A DNA stretch of 5,891 nucleotides, from positions 1 through 5,891 of the forward strand of contig PWNY01000078.1 of assembly GCA_003557805.1 (NCBI GenBank). Reading direction: 5' to 3'. Shown in pieces: positions 1-5,796 of the stretch (its first letter is position 1; the number at the start of each line of letters is the position of its first letter). A program made the translations under genes and the position numbers. This stretch comes from Bacteroidales bacterium. Its GTDB lineage: Bacteria; Bacteroidota; Bacteroidia; Bacteroidales; UBA7960. The notes under the pieces are model-generated. The model worked only from the letters and a program-made list of their open reading frames with translations. It had not been told where the DNA came from and made no database searches.

Positions 1-2
1 GT

Positions 3-341
3 GTATCTGCCTGTGTTCAGGGAGAAATACCCCAATATATATTAAATGATCAAAAAGAAATAGCTGTAAAAACAATTAAAGAATATCAATCTATTCTGGG
101 CAAAGAAAATTTTTATCTTGAATTACAGGATCATAATTTAAGAGAAGAAAAAAAAGTTAATAGTGTTTTACTTACTATAGCTAATGAATTAGGAATACCG
201 AAAGTAGTAACAAATGATGTTCATTATTCAGATAAGAGAAATGCAGATTTTCACGATATTTTACTGGCTTTACAGACAGGAAAAACTATTAATGATGAAG
301 ATAGAATGACTTTTTTTGGTGAAGAATACTATATATTGTCG
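3..341 (+). pseudogene. dnaE: Fragment of DNA polymerase III alpha subunit (PHP domain), truncated at both ends
   Basis: Translation from base 3 gives recognisable DnaE signatures in order: SACVQGEIP, a helical stretch, GKENFYLELQDHNL, ELGIPKVVTNDVHY, HDILLALQTGKT and FFGEEYYILS. These match the part of the N-terminal PHP domain roughly 150-265 residues into a protein normally longer than 1,000 residues, the catalytic subunit of the chromosomal replicase. Nothing of the polymerase palm, fingers or C-terminal domains follows. Codon use is strongly AT-biased (TTA, AGA, AAA, AAT), unlike every later gene, so the fragment probably comes from another, low-GC genome. The family assignment rests on several conserved blocks and is firm. 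The break point is only placed to within about 333-345. An active dnaE here is excluded because the frame leaves the family abruptly. Confidence 0.85.
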
Positions 342-713
342 GATTCATGGTTATCCTCTACCGGTCAGGCCCTTGAACCTGACAATTGGATAATAACACC
401 TGAGATAGATCTAAGTGAGATTGAAAGTGCGGCTCTTGAATTTGAAGTAACACCGAGAGCATCAGGACCTGAGTTCAGGACAGAGAATTACAGCGTACTT
501 GTGTCGGTATCGGGAACAGATCCTGATGATTTTGAGACAATTTACACCGAAAGGCTGCAGCCGGAAATGGAAAACTGGGTATGGCTGCTCAGGACACTGG
601 ATCTTTCTGAGTTTGCAGGGCAAACAATACACATAGCCTTCAGGCACCACGATTCTACTGACCTGTATTCAATAGCTCTTACAAACATACATGTGTATAT
701 TTCAGGAAAATAA
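3..713 (+). CDS. Chimeric partial ORF: DnaE PHP fragment joined in frame to C-terminal half of a choice-of-anchor J domain protein
   Basis: The frame is open from base 3 to the TAA at 711-713 (236 codons), with its true start outside the window. The first ~113 codons are DnaE-like and are annotated separately. From about base 342 the protein changes to a choice-of-anchor J (cleaved-adhesin type) beta-sandwich domain. It shows the typical phrase ALEPDNWIITPEIDLS near 369-416, then alternating beta-strand segments (AALEFEV, YSVLVSVSGT, FETIYTE, WLLRTLDLSEFAGQTIHIAFRH) and a final strand NIHVYISGK. Such domains occur in secreted Bacteroidota surface proteins, often beside peptidase or carbohydrate-binding modules, and probably mediate binding. 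The N-terminal strands, signal peptide and any partner domain are missing, and no T9SS sorting domain follows. An internal ATG at 306 lies inside the DnaE part and is not a credible start. The stop lies 28 bases before the S51 gene, so the real gene could belong to the same operon. Domain call confident, product as read probably not real. Confidence 0.7.
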   Translation, partial: VSACVQGEIPQYILNDQKEIAVKTIKEYQSILGKENFYLELQDHNLREEKKVNSVLLTIANELGIPKVVTNDVHYSDKRNADFHDILLALQTGKTINDEDRMTFFGEEYYILSDSWLSSTGQALEPDNWIITPEIDLSEIESAALEFEVTPRASGPEFRTENYSVLVSVSGTDPDDFETIYTERLQPEMENWVWLLRTLDLSEFAGQTIHIAFRHHDSTDLYSIALTNIHVYISGK

Positions 714-741
714 GAAAAGCAAAACATAAAAACATCAGGAA

Positions 742-1611
742 ATGTACGGATCATACAAGGGTGTTCAGATGCTTGCCGGATTGATTTTTGTGTTGATTAT
801 CACAACACTGTCCTGCAGCGAACCAGCTTCAGTAGGAAACAATAATGGCTCTCTGTTTATAATTGGGGGAGGAAGCAGGCCTGCCGCCATGGTTGAAAGG
901 ATGATAAGTGAATCAGGTCTTGATACAGGCGGTTATGCAGTTATACTTCCAATGTCAAGCTCGGTTCCTGACTCAGCAGTTATCTGGGCCAGCGAACAGT
1001 TTCTTGAGCAGGGGATGGACCGTATAGCAGGGTTCAACTTTCAACCTGGAGAGCCTGCTCCACAAAGCTGGCTTGACTCCCTTGTGAATGCATCATTGAT
1101 CTATATTAGCGGCGGAGACCAGAATCGCTTTATGGAGATTGCTTATGGCGGTCCGGTAATGGAGTCGATTCACAGGGCTTATGAGAACGGGTCAGTAATA
1201 GCTGGCACGAGTGCAGGGGCCGCTGTAATGAGTGAGAAAATGATCACAGGCGATGAGTTGCGTTATCCTGAATACCGTTCCACATACCCTGTAATTGAAT
1301 CAGAAAACCTCGATCTCGCACCGGGGCTCGGGCTGTTAAAAACCGCAATTATTGATCAGCATTTTGTCTGGCGAAGCAGGCACAACAGGCTCATAACAGC
1401 TGTGCTGGAACATCCGGAGCTTCCCGGCATTGGAATCGATGAATCCACTGCACTCATTGTCAGGGGCAATGTGGCCGAAGTAGTTGGTGAGTCGCAGGTA
1501 TTGGTTTACAGAAACCCCGGTGCATCGAGGCGGGTGGATGGCAAAAAGCTTGGAGGCACGGATCTGCGGCTGGATATTTATTTACCGGGAGATGAATTTA
1601 TGATTGAATAA
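742..1611 (+). CDS. Cyanophycinase-type S51 family serine peptidase, probable lipoprotein
   Basis: This 289-residue protein has the landmarks of peptidase family S51. They are a glycine-rich first strand (LFIIGGGSRP, residues 38-47), the GGDQ motif (124-127), the nucleophile elbow GTSAGA with Ser157, the DQHFVWRSRHNRL block (205-217) with the conserved His207, and GIGIDESTA around residues 229-237. The DQHF-x-x-R-x-R-x-x-RL form and the length resemble cyanophycinase, which releases beta-Asp-Arg dipeptides from cyanophycin. A hydrophobic N-terminus ending ITTLSC-SE suggests a lipoprotein signal with a relaxed Bacteroidota lipobox, so the enzyme would sit on a membrane surface rather than in the cytoplasm, where storage-type cyanophycinases act. 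The start at 742 has an AGGA-like site close upstream. An internal ATG at 769 (Met10) gives a more ordinary signal peptide and may be the true start. The gene is followed after 17 bases by the transporter and then a second S51 gene. The substrate is inferred: other S51 members act on aspartyl or isoaspartyl peptides. Confidence 0.88.
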   Translation: MYGSYKGVQMLAGLIFVLIITTLSCSEPASVGNNNGSLFIIGGGSRPAAMVERMISESGLDTGGYAVILPMSSSVPDSAVIWASEQFLEQGMDRIAGFNFQPGEPAPQSWLDSLVNASLIYISGGDQNRFMEIAYGGPVMESIHRAYENGSVIAGTSAGAAVMSEKMITGDELRYPEYRSTYPVIESENLDLAPGLGLLKTAIIDQHFVWRSRHNRLITAVLEHPELPGIGIDESTALIVRGNVAEVVGESQVLVYRNPGASRRVDGKKLGGTDLRLDIYLPGDEFMIE

Positions 1612-1628
1612 AAAAAGGATATAATCTA

Positions 1629-3242
1629 ATGCTAAAAAAAATACCGCACACCTATGTAATTGTATTTTCAATAATTGTAATAGCAGCTGTTCTCACCTGG
1701 ATAATACCTCCCGGTAAGTATATAGAAGAAACTGTTGTAAAGGACGGCAGGGAACAAGCCACTATGGTGTTTTACTATGCAGATCAACTGCCTGAGGGTC
1801 GCATCCTTGACGCCGAACCACAAAGCTGGCAGGTTTTTTCTGCACTTTTCAAAGGCTTTGTGCGCCAGGCGAACATTATCGTGTTCATATTGATGATAGG
1901 CGGGGCTTTCTGGATAATGAACCAGAGTAAAGCCATAGACGTCGGCATAATGTCGTTCTTAAAGCGTGCCAGGAGGCTTGAGGCCAACAGGTTTATGAAA
2001 AGGCTGGGGGTAGACAATATTATCATAGTAATGGTGATGCTGCTGTTCAGTGTTTTTGGGGCAATATTCGGTATGAGCGAAGAGACGATAGCATTTGTGA
2101 TAATACTGATCCCTCTTGCCATTTCGATGGGCTATGACAGCATTACCGGGGTTTGCATGGTATATATCGGGGCACATCTGGGTTTTGCCGGGGCCATACT
2201 TAATCCCTTTACAATTGGGATTGCACAGGGGTTGGCAGATATACCGCTGTTTTCAGGAATAGAATACCGTATGTTTGCATGGGTTGTGATCAATGCAGTT
2301 GGGATAGCCTTTGTTCTCAGGTATGTTAACAGGATAAGGAAAAGGCCTGAAAGCTCAATAATGTACCAGGAAGACAGTTACTGGCGGTCGCGTGAGAGTG
2401 TGGAGCCAGGCAGTATAGAATACCATACCCCGCGAATGGCATGGGTGGTTTATGGCCTGGTGATAATTGTATTGGGGATATTCTCCTTTGCACACCCAGT
2501 CTCAACACTTACCATTGGTGCGTCATCATTTACTTTCAGTATACTGCCACCTGCAACTGTTATATTTGCGGTTGCCGGCTTTATAACCCTTAAAAGATCT
2601 GTTCATTTCTTTATCCTGTTATTGCTGGCATATACAATACTTTTCCTGATTGTAGGGGTGATGGGTTATGGCTGGTATGTTATGGAGATCGCAACACTGT
2701 TCCTGGCAATGGGTATTGCCGCAGGAATGGCTATGAACAGGCATGCAAACGAAATCGCGAATTCATTTCTTGACGGGGTTAAGGATATTATGTCGGCTGC
2801 GGTAATCGTGGGCCTTGCCGGCGGAATAATCGTGGTACTCGAGGATGGGGGTATAATAGACAGCATTCTGTATGGCCTTTCACGTTCTCTGGGGCAGTTT
2901 GGGAATGTTGCATCTGTAGGGGTAATGTACGTTATACAGACCATTGTGAACATCATAATACCAAGCGGCTCTGCCAAAGCAGCAATTACAATGCCGATCA
3001 TGGCACCATTCAGCGATCTTATTGGTATTTCAAGGCAGGCAACCGTTATGGCATTTCAGTTTGGAGATGGATTTACCAATATGATAACACCTACATCCGG
3101 TGTGTTGATAGCAGTGCTTGGTGTTGCCAGGATACCCTACCATAAATGGGTAAAATGGGTAACACCGCTGATTGTTATTTTGATACTGCTCGGCTTTTTA
3201 TTGCTGATCCCCACGGTTACAATGGAGCTGAGCGGATTCTAA
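1629..3242 (+). CDS. YfcC/DcuC-family integral membrane transporter
   Basis: This 537-residue, strongly hydrophobic protein has about 12 or more predicted membrane segments. The N-terminus KKIPHTYVIVFSIIVIAAVL followed by TWIIPPGKY (first membrane segment) is typical of YfcC-like proteins in the C4-dicarboxylate anaerobic carrier superfamily. Other family marks are FGMSEET (residues 147-153), the NPFTIGIAQ loop (192-200), a hydrophilic loop at about 233-268, IPSGSAKAAITMPIMAP (from residue 444) and FQFGDGFTNMITPTSG (from about 476). The paired proline/glycine re-entrant-type motifs in the two halves suggest an inverted-repeat fold. The family is often annotated as putative basic amino acid antiporter or dicarboxylate carrier, but substrates are poorly established. 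Here it sits 17 bases after one S51 peptidase gene and 9 bases before another, so arginine, aspartate or an Asp-Arg-type dipeptide is a reasonable inferred substrate. The ATG at 1629 follows AAAAAAGGA at a normal ribosome-binding distance. Length and motifs indicate an intact protein. Confidence 0.88.
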   Translation: MLKKIPHTYVIVFSIIVIAAVLTWIIPPGKYIEETVVKDGREQATMVFYYADQLPEGRILDAEPQSWQVFSALFKGFVRQANIIVFILMIGGAFWIMNQSKAIDVGIMSFLKRARRLEANRFMKRLGVDNIIIVMVMLLFSVFGAIFGMSEETIAFVIILIPLAISMGYDSITGVCMVYIGAHLGFAGAILNPFTIGIAQGLADIPLFSGIEYRMFAWVVINAVGIAFVLRYVNRIRKRPESSIMYQEDSYWRSRESVEPGSIEYHTPRMAWVVYGLVIIVLGIFSFAHPVSTLTIGASSFTFSILPPATVIFAVAGFITLKRSVHFFILLLLAYTILFLIVGVMGYGWYVMEIATLFLAMGIAAGMAMNRHANEIANSFLDGVKDIMSAAVIVGLAGGIIVVLEDGGIIDSILYGLSRSLGQFGNVASVGVMYVIQTIVNIIIPSGSAKAAITMPIMAPFSDLIGISRQATVMAFQFGDGFTNMITPTSGVLIAVLGVARIPYHKWVKWVTPLIVILILLGFLLLIPTVTMELSGF

Positions 3243-3251
3243 AATCAAAGA

Positions 3252-4571
3252 ATGTTTAAAATGGATTTTTTAAGGTTAAGCTTTTTGTTTTTGTTTTTGA
3301 CCGCTTTGCCGGCCGGTGTTGAGGCACAGACATTCTACCATACAGGCAGCGATGAGGCTGTTGAAACCGGCCACTTACCCGGCCTTGTTCTTGCTGGCGG
3401 TAATACGGACAATGATGATGCCATGCGCTGGATGCTGGAAAGGGCTGATGGCGGAGATGTTGTTGTGTTAAGGGCAGCCGGTTCGGACGGGTATAACAAT
3501 TATTTCTACCAGGGCCTGGGGGTTGATGTTAATTCTGTAGTTTCAATAGTGATAAGTTCCTCAGAAGAGGCAGACAACCCTGAAGTTCTTGAAACGCTTG
3601 AAAACGCCGAGGTGGTATTTATTGCAGGGGGAAACCAGTGGAACTATGTCAACCACTGGCGGAACACAGAGATGCTTGCCACATTGAACAGCCTTATAAA
3701 AGAAAAAGGAATAACGATAGGTGGTACAAGTGCCGGCATGGCTGTTCTGGGGGAGGTTGTATTTTCGGCAGAGAACAATACGGTATGGTCTTCTGAAGCG
3801 ATTGAGAACCCCTACCACTGGCGGGTCACGCTGGAAAAGGACTTTATATCTGCGCCTTTTATGGAGAATACGGTTACAGATAGCCATTACAACAGGATAC
3901 AGGGTGATGAAAGGAACAGGCACGGCAGGCACGTTGCCTTTATGGCGCGTATGGCAACTGACTGGGACATGCCTGCAAGGGGGATTGCGGCCAATGACTA
4001 TACCGCGATTGCAGTTGATGAAGAGGGTATTGCCAGGGTGTTCGGCGATCCTGATTATCCCGATTATGCATACTTCCTGCGCCAGGATGCCGGGCCACCC
4101 GAAGTATGTGAGGAAGGCTCCCCCCTGACATGGAACCATGAACAGAGAGCAATAAGGGTTTATGAGGTCGAAGGTGACCATGAAGGGAGCAACTGGTTTG
4201 ATATTGATAACTGGGATAAGGGTGAAGGGGGGCACTGGGAACACTGGTATGTTATTAGCGGCTCACTGATGAAAAGAGATCTTGATGCAACCGGAACAGA
4301 GAACCTTAACCTAAACAAAGATAAGTTAAACCTGTACCCTAACCCTGCAGGTGATATCCTGAACATTCAGTGGGGTTATGCCCAGGGAGATATAAATATC
4401 AGACTATTGACAAGCCAGGGGGTTGTCCTTAAAACAAGAAAGGTTCAAAAGCATGAAACTGCGGGTGGACATGAACTTGAACTCGACGTTTCCTGGCTGC
4501 AACCAGGCCTATACCTGGTGGAGGTTTCTGATGACAGGTCCTCTGTGACAACACCATGGGTAAAGCTATAG
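3252..4571 (+). CDS. Secreted S51 (cyanophycinase-like) peptidase with T9SS C-terminal sorting domain
   Basis: This 439-residue protein has four parts. (1) A Sec signal peptide spans residues 1-25, with a leucine/phenylalanine core and likely cleavage at VEA|QT. (2) An S51 domain spans about 42-300, with VLAGGNTDN (46-54), GGNQ (126-129, in place of the usual GGDQ), the nucleophile elbow GGTSAGM with Ser160, TDSHYNR (209-215) with His212, then GRHVAFMARM and an AANDYTAIAVDE segment equivalent to the acidic motif of the family. (3) A short extension at about 300-340 is rich in Trp, Asp, Gly and His. (4) A C-terminal domain from about residue 356 starts LNLYPNPAGDILNIQW and ends in LQPGLYLVEVSDD and VKL, the classic type A T9SS sorting signal. 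The product should therefore cross the outer membrane and be released or surface-anchored. Its D-x-H-Y...R...GR..FMAR pattern resembles the cyanophycinase-like COG4242 branch, different from the canonical type at 742-1611, so the pair is not a recent duplication. It follows the transporter after 9 bases and is probably co-transcribed. Met4 (3261) is an alternative start. Exact substrate unknown. Confidence 0.88.
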   Translation: MFKMDFLRLSFLFLFLTALPAGVEAQTFYHTGSDEAVETGHLPGLVLAGGNTDNDDAMRWMLERADGGDVVVLRAAGSDGYNNYFYQGLGVDVNSVVSIVISSSEEADNPEVLETLENAEVVFIAGGNQWNYVNHWRNTEMLATLNSLIKEKGITIGGTSAGMAVLGEVVFSAENNTVWSSEAIENPYHWRVTLEKDFISAPFMENTVTDSHYNRIQGDERNRHGRHVAFMARMATDWDMPARGIAANDYTAIAVDEEGIARVFGDPDYPDYAYFLRQDAGPPEVCEEGSPLTWNHEQRAIRVYEVEGDHEGSNWFDIDNWDKGEGGHWEHWYVISGSLMKRDLDATGTENLNLNKDKLNLYPNPAGDILNIQWGYAQGDINIRLLTSQGVVLKTRKVQKHETAGGHELELDVSWLQPGLYLVEVSDDRSSVTTPWVKL

Positions 4572-4596
4572 TGATATGCCAGCAATCATAAATATA

Positions 4597-4619
4597 TTGT
4601 GCAACATATTGTATCTTTG
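4597..4619 (+). promoter_or_regulatory. Probable Bacteroidota-type promoter of the tRNA gene (-7 element TATCTTTG)
   Basis: TATCTTTG at 4612-4619 fits the Bacteroidota -7 consensus TAnnTTTG exactly and ends 12 bases before the first base of the tRNA, a sensible place for a transcription start. A TTG at 4597-4599 could act as the upstream element, but its spacing of 12 bases is shorter than the usual ~19-21, so only the -7 box is well supported. Confidence 0.5.
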
Positions 4620-4631
4620 CAGTGAATTTCT

Positions 4632-4705
4632 GGCTCCGTAGTTCAATTGGATAGAATAGCAGATTCCGGTTCTGTCGGTTGGGGGTTCGAGTCCCCCCGG
4701 AGTCA
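4632..4705 (+). tRNA. tRNA-Arg (anticodon CCG)
   Basis: A full cloverleaf of 74 bases can be folded by eye. The acceptor stem GGCTCCG (4632-4638) pairs with CGGAGTC (4698-4704) with one G-U. The D arm is GTTC/GAAT with GG in its loop. The anticodon stem GCAGA/TCTGT closes the loop TTCCGGT, giving anticodon CCG, which reads CGG (arginine). A five-base variable region follows, then a T arm GGGGG/CCCCC with loop TTCGAGT. The discriminator is A at 4705 and the next bases are CA, so the 3' CCA is not encoded and must be added after transcription. The gene stands alone, 60 bases after the peptidase stop, with its own -7 box. Confidence 0.93.
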
Positions 4706-5112
4706 CACAGGTCAAAATTTCACCAACTCAGGAGCCTCCTGTTTGAAATCAGATAAATTCTTTCGGTGAAGGGATGAGTTCTTCAAGAAAGTTTTGCTCT
4801 TCCCTATTGAATCAACTATCCTTAGGTGAAAACATCTGTTCCGTAATTTCTCCTGGTGGATTGTTGACGTCTGTAATGCCGGTATTACATTCAAGCAGGA
4901 ACACGGAGACAGGCTGAGTCATAACGCGCCAAGAGCTTTTAACGGGGTCCTGCGCTCTTTAATGCAAAAAGGGATAGTCAGCGCCCCTTGCCTGTAGAAA
5001 CAATCACCCAGGGGCCTTATAATGACCCCGACACATTGCACCACTGTGCCAAGACAAATGAGCCCCAGAAAGGAAACATCCGTTTTGTTGTGATGGATAT
5101 ACCAGATGCATT
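4706..5112. other. Gene-poor stretch after the tRNA with unassigned, possibly decayed coding fragments
   Basis: No complete, recognisable gene lies in these ~400 bases. On the + strand, 4830-4997 is open for 55 codons and reads, in part, GITFKQEHGDRLSHNAP then RAFNGVLRSLMQ, without a start codon or a family I recognise. Another + frame that ends at 5123-5125 includes GNIRFVVMDIPDA near 5072-5110. The phrase faintly recalls the catalytic-domain segment of serine recombinases (vDFvxvDxPdA), but no other motif supports it. The - strand has a 60-codon open stretch at 4712-4894 with no family resemblance. A short palindrome CAGGAGCCTCCTG at 4729-4741, followed by TTT, could weakly terminate the tRNA transcript. 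Position beside a tRNA and short fragments in several frames fit eroded mobile DNA, but this is inference. Confidence 0.35.
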
Positions 5113-5399
5113 ATGTATAAAATAACCCAAGATGACATGAAGGAGACGGAACTGCAATTTTTATATGAGGCAGATGGGCGCAGGTTTTACCGGTCCTTCT
5201 ATAATGATATCGAAATAATTTGGCATCAGGATGTTAACGACCCTCATGGCTTATTAATATCGTTGAAAGCTTTGCACTTATACAGGGGTACAGCTCATAT
5301 GAAGAAATGATGTCGGATGACAGCATGCTGGATAAAATAAACTATTTTATGAAATCGACAGGGTCTCCCTTCCCTTTTATAAACAAGAGTGATGCCTAG
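5113..5399 (+). pseudogene. Small hypothetical gene split by a frameshift
   Basis: The first frame starts at ATG 5113 and reads through ETELQFLYEADGRRFYRS and DIEIIWHQDVNDPHGLL before drifting into less convincing sequence and stopping at 5308-5310. A second frame, open from 5238 to the TAG at 5397-5399, continues protein-like sequence: INIVESFALIQGYSSYEE, then MLDKINYFMKSTGSPFPF. Joining them at about 5240-5262 gives one acidic protein of roughly 95 residues. The shift equals loss of one base (or gain of two). I do not recognise the family, and no catalytic motif is evident. Start choice is uncertain: no good ribosome-binding site precedes 5113, and ATG 5137 is an alternative. It could be a decayed gene, a sequencing error, or, less likely, programmed frameshifting, for which no clear slippery heptamer was seen. 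Confidence 0.5.
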
Positions 5400-5488
5400 G
5401 CATTGGCTTAACATATAGAGGATTATAACAGTTTCCAGACAAGACCTTACAGGGAGTAAAACTATATTAACTATTTAAAGCATAAATC

Positions 5489-5674
5489 ATGGCAGGACAA
5501 AAAAACAGAAAACTCACAGCACCGGTTTTGGTTAACCTTCTTTTAGAGGCCAACACTATTGTGCAGCTGGATCGCCAGGCAGCAGCGCTTACTAAGAAGC
5601 ATGGATTTAAAGTCTATTGTTCTGACCTAATTCGGGAGGTTTTGAAAGACTATCTCAATGCTTTCAGGCTATGA
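5489..5674 (+). CDS. Small hypothetical protein, possibly ribbon-helix-helix-like DNA-binding
   Basis: This 61-residue reading frame begins MAGQKNRKLTAPVLVNLLLE and ends with SDLIREVLKDYLNAFRL. The layout is a basic N-terminal tail, a short strand-like segment (APVLVNLLL), a helix (TIVQLDRQAAALTKKHGF), a turn, and a second helix starting at a Ser-Asp cap (SDLIREVLKDYL). That order and length resemble ribbon-helix-helix proteins such as CopG/Arc-type repressors, antitoxins and mobilisation accessory proteins. No toxin-like partner is seen next to it in the window: upstream is the broken gene at 5113-5399 and downstream has no convincing ORF. No strong ribosome-binding site precedes the ATG. 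The coding call is fairly likely from its amino acid make-up; the fold call is a guess from pattern alone. Confidence 0.5.
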   Translation: MAGQKNRKLTAPVLVNLLLEANTIVQLDRQAAALTKKHGFKVYCSDLIREVLKDYLNAFRL

Positions 5675-5689
5675 ATCGATTGGTCTCAA

Positions 5690-5796
5690 TTAGATAGAAC
5701 CCTGAAGGGTGTTTGGCTCATCCGATAAAAACGTGATAATACTTGAGCAAAGAAAACCAAGACCAGGTGATGATTGAAATGGTCGGGTCCATCTAA
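5690..5796. repeat. Imperfect short inverted repeat enclosing ~80 bases
   Basis: TTAGATAGAACCC at 5690-5702 and GGGTCCATCTAA at 5785-5796 are inverted copies of each other, with one mismatch and one extra base. The match does not extend outward or inward. The enclosed bases carry no gene. It could be the ends of a small non-autonomous mobile element, a worn insertion-sequence terminus, an operator for the small protein upstream, or chance. No clear target-site duplication was found. Confidence 0.3.

Noticed and set aside
306..713. Treating the ATG at 306 as the start of a normal 135-residue protein
   Set aside because: This ATG lies inside the DnaE-derived sequence (DEDRM-TFFGEEYY), and the frame is open all the way back to base 3, so it is not a natural start.
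3561..4244. Long - strand open frame of 227 codons opposite the second S51 gene
   Set aside because: It is antisense to a gene with clear catalytic and sorting motifs, has no family resemblance, and its composition (many Pro, Cys, Arg) is typical of a shadow frame.
4712..4894. - strand open frame of 60 codons as a real gene
   Set aside because: No recognisable family and no clear ribosome-binding site; too short to accept on openness alone.
4931..4955. AAGAGC...GCTCTT inverted repeat as a regulatory hairpin
   Set aside because: Six base pairs with a loop of about 17 bases is expected by chance and no gene start lies next to it.
4983..5015. GCCCCT...AGGGGC inverted repeat as a terminator or operator
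   Set aside because: Short stem, loop of about 21 bases, no T run and no nearby gene boundary to give it meaning.
5699..5710. ACCCTGAAGGGT as a transcription terminator
   Set aside because: The stem is only 3-5 pairs with almost no loop and no run of T follows.
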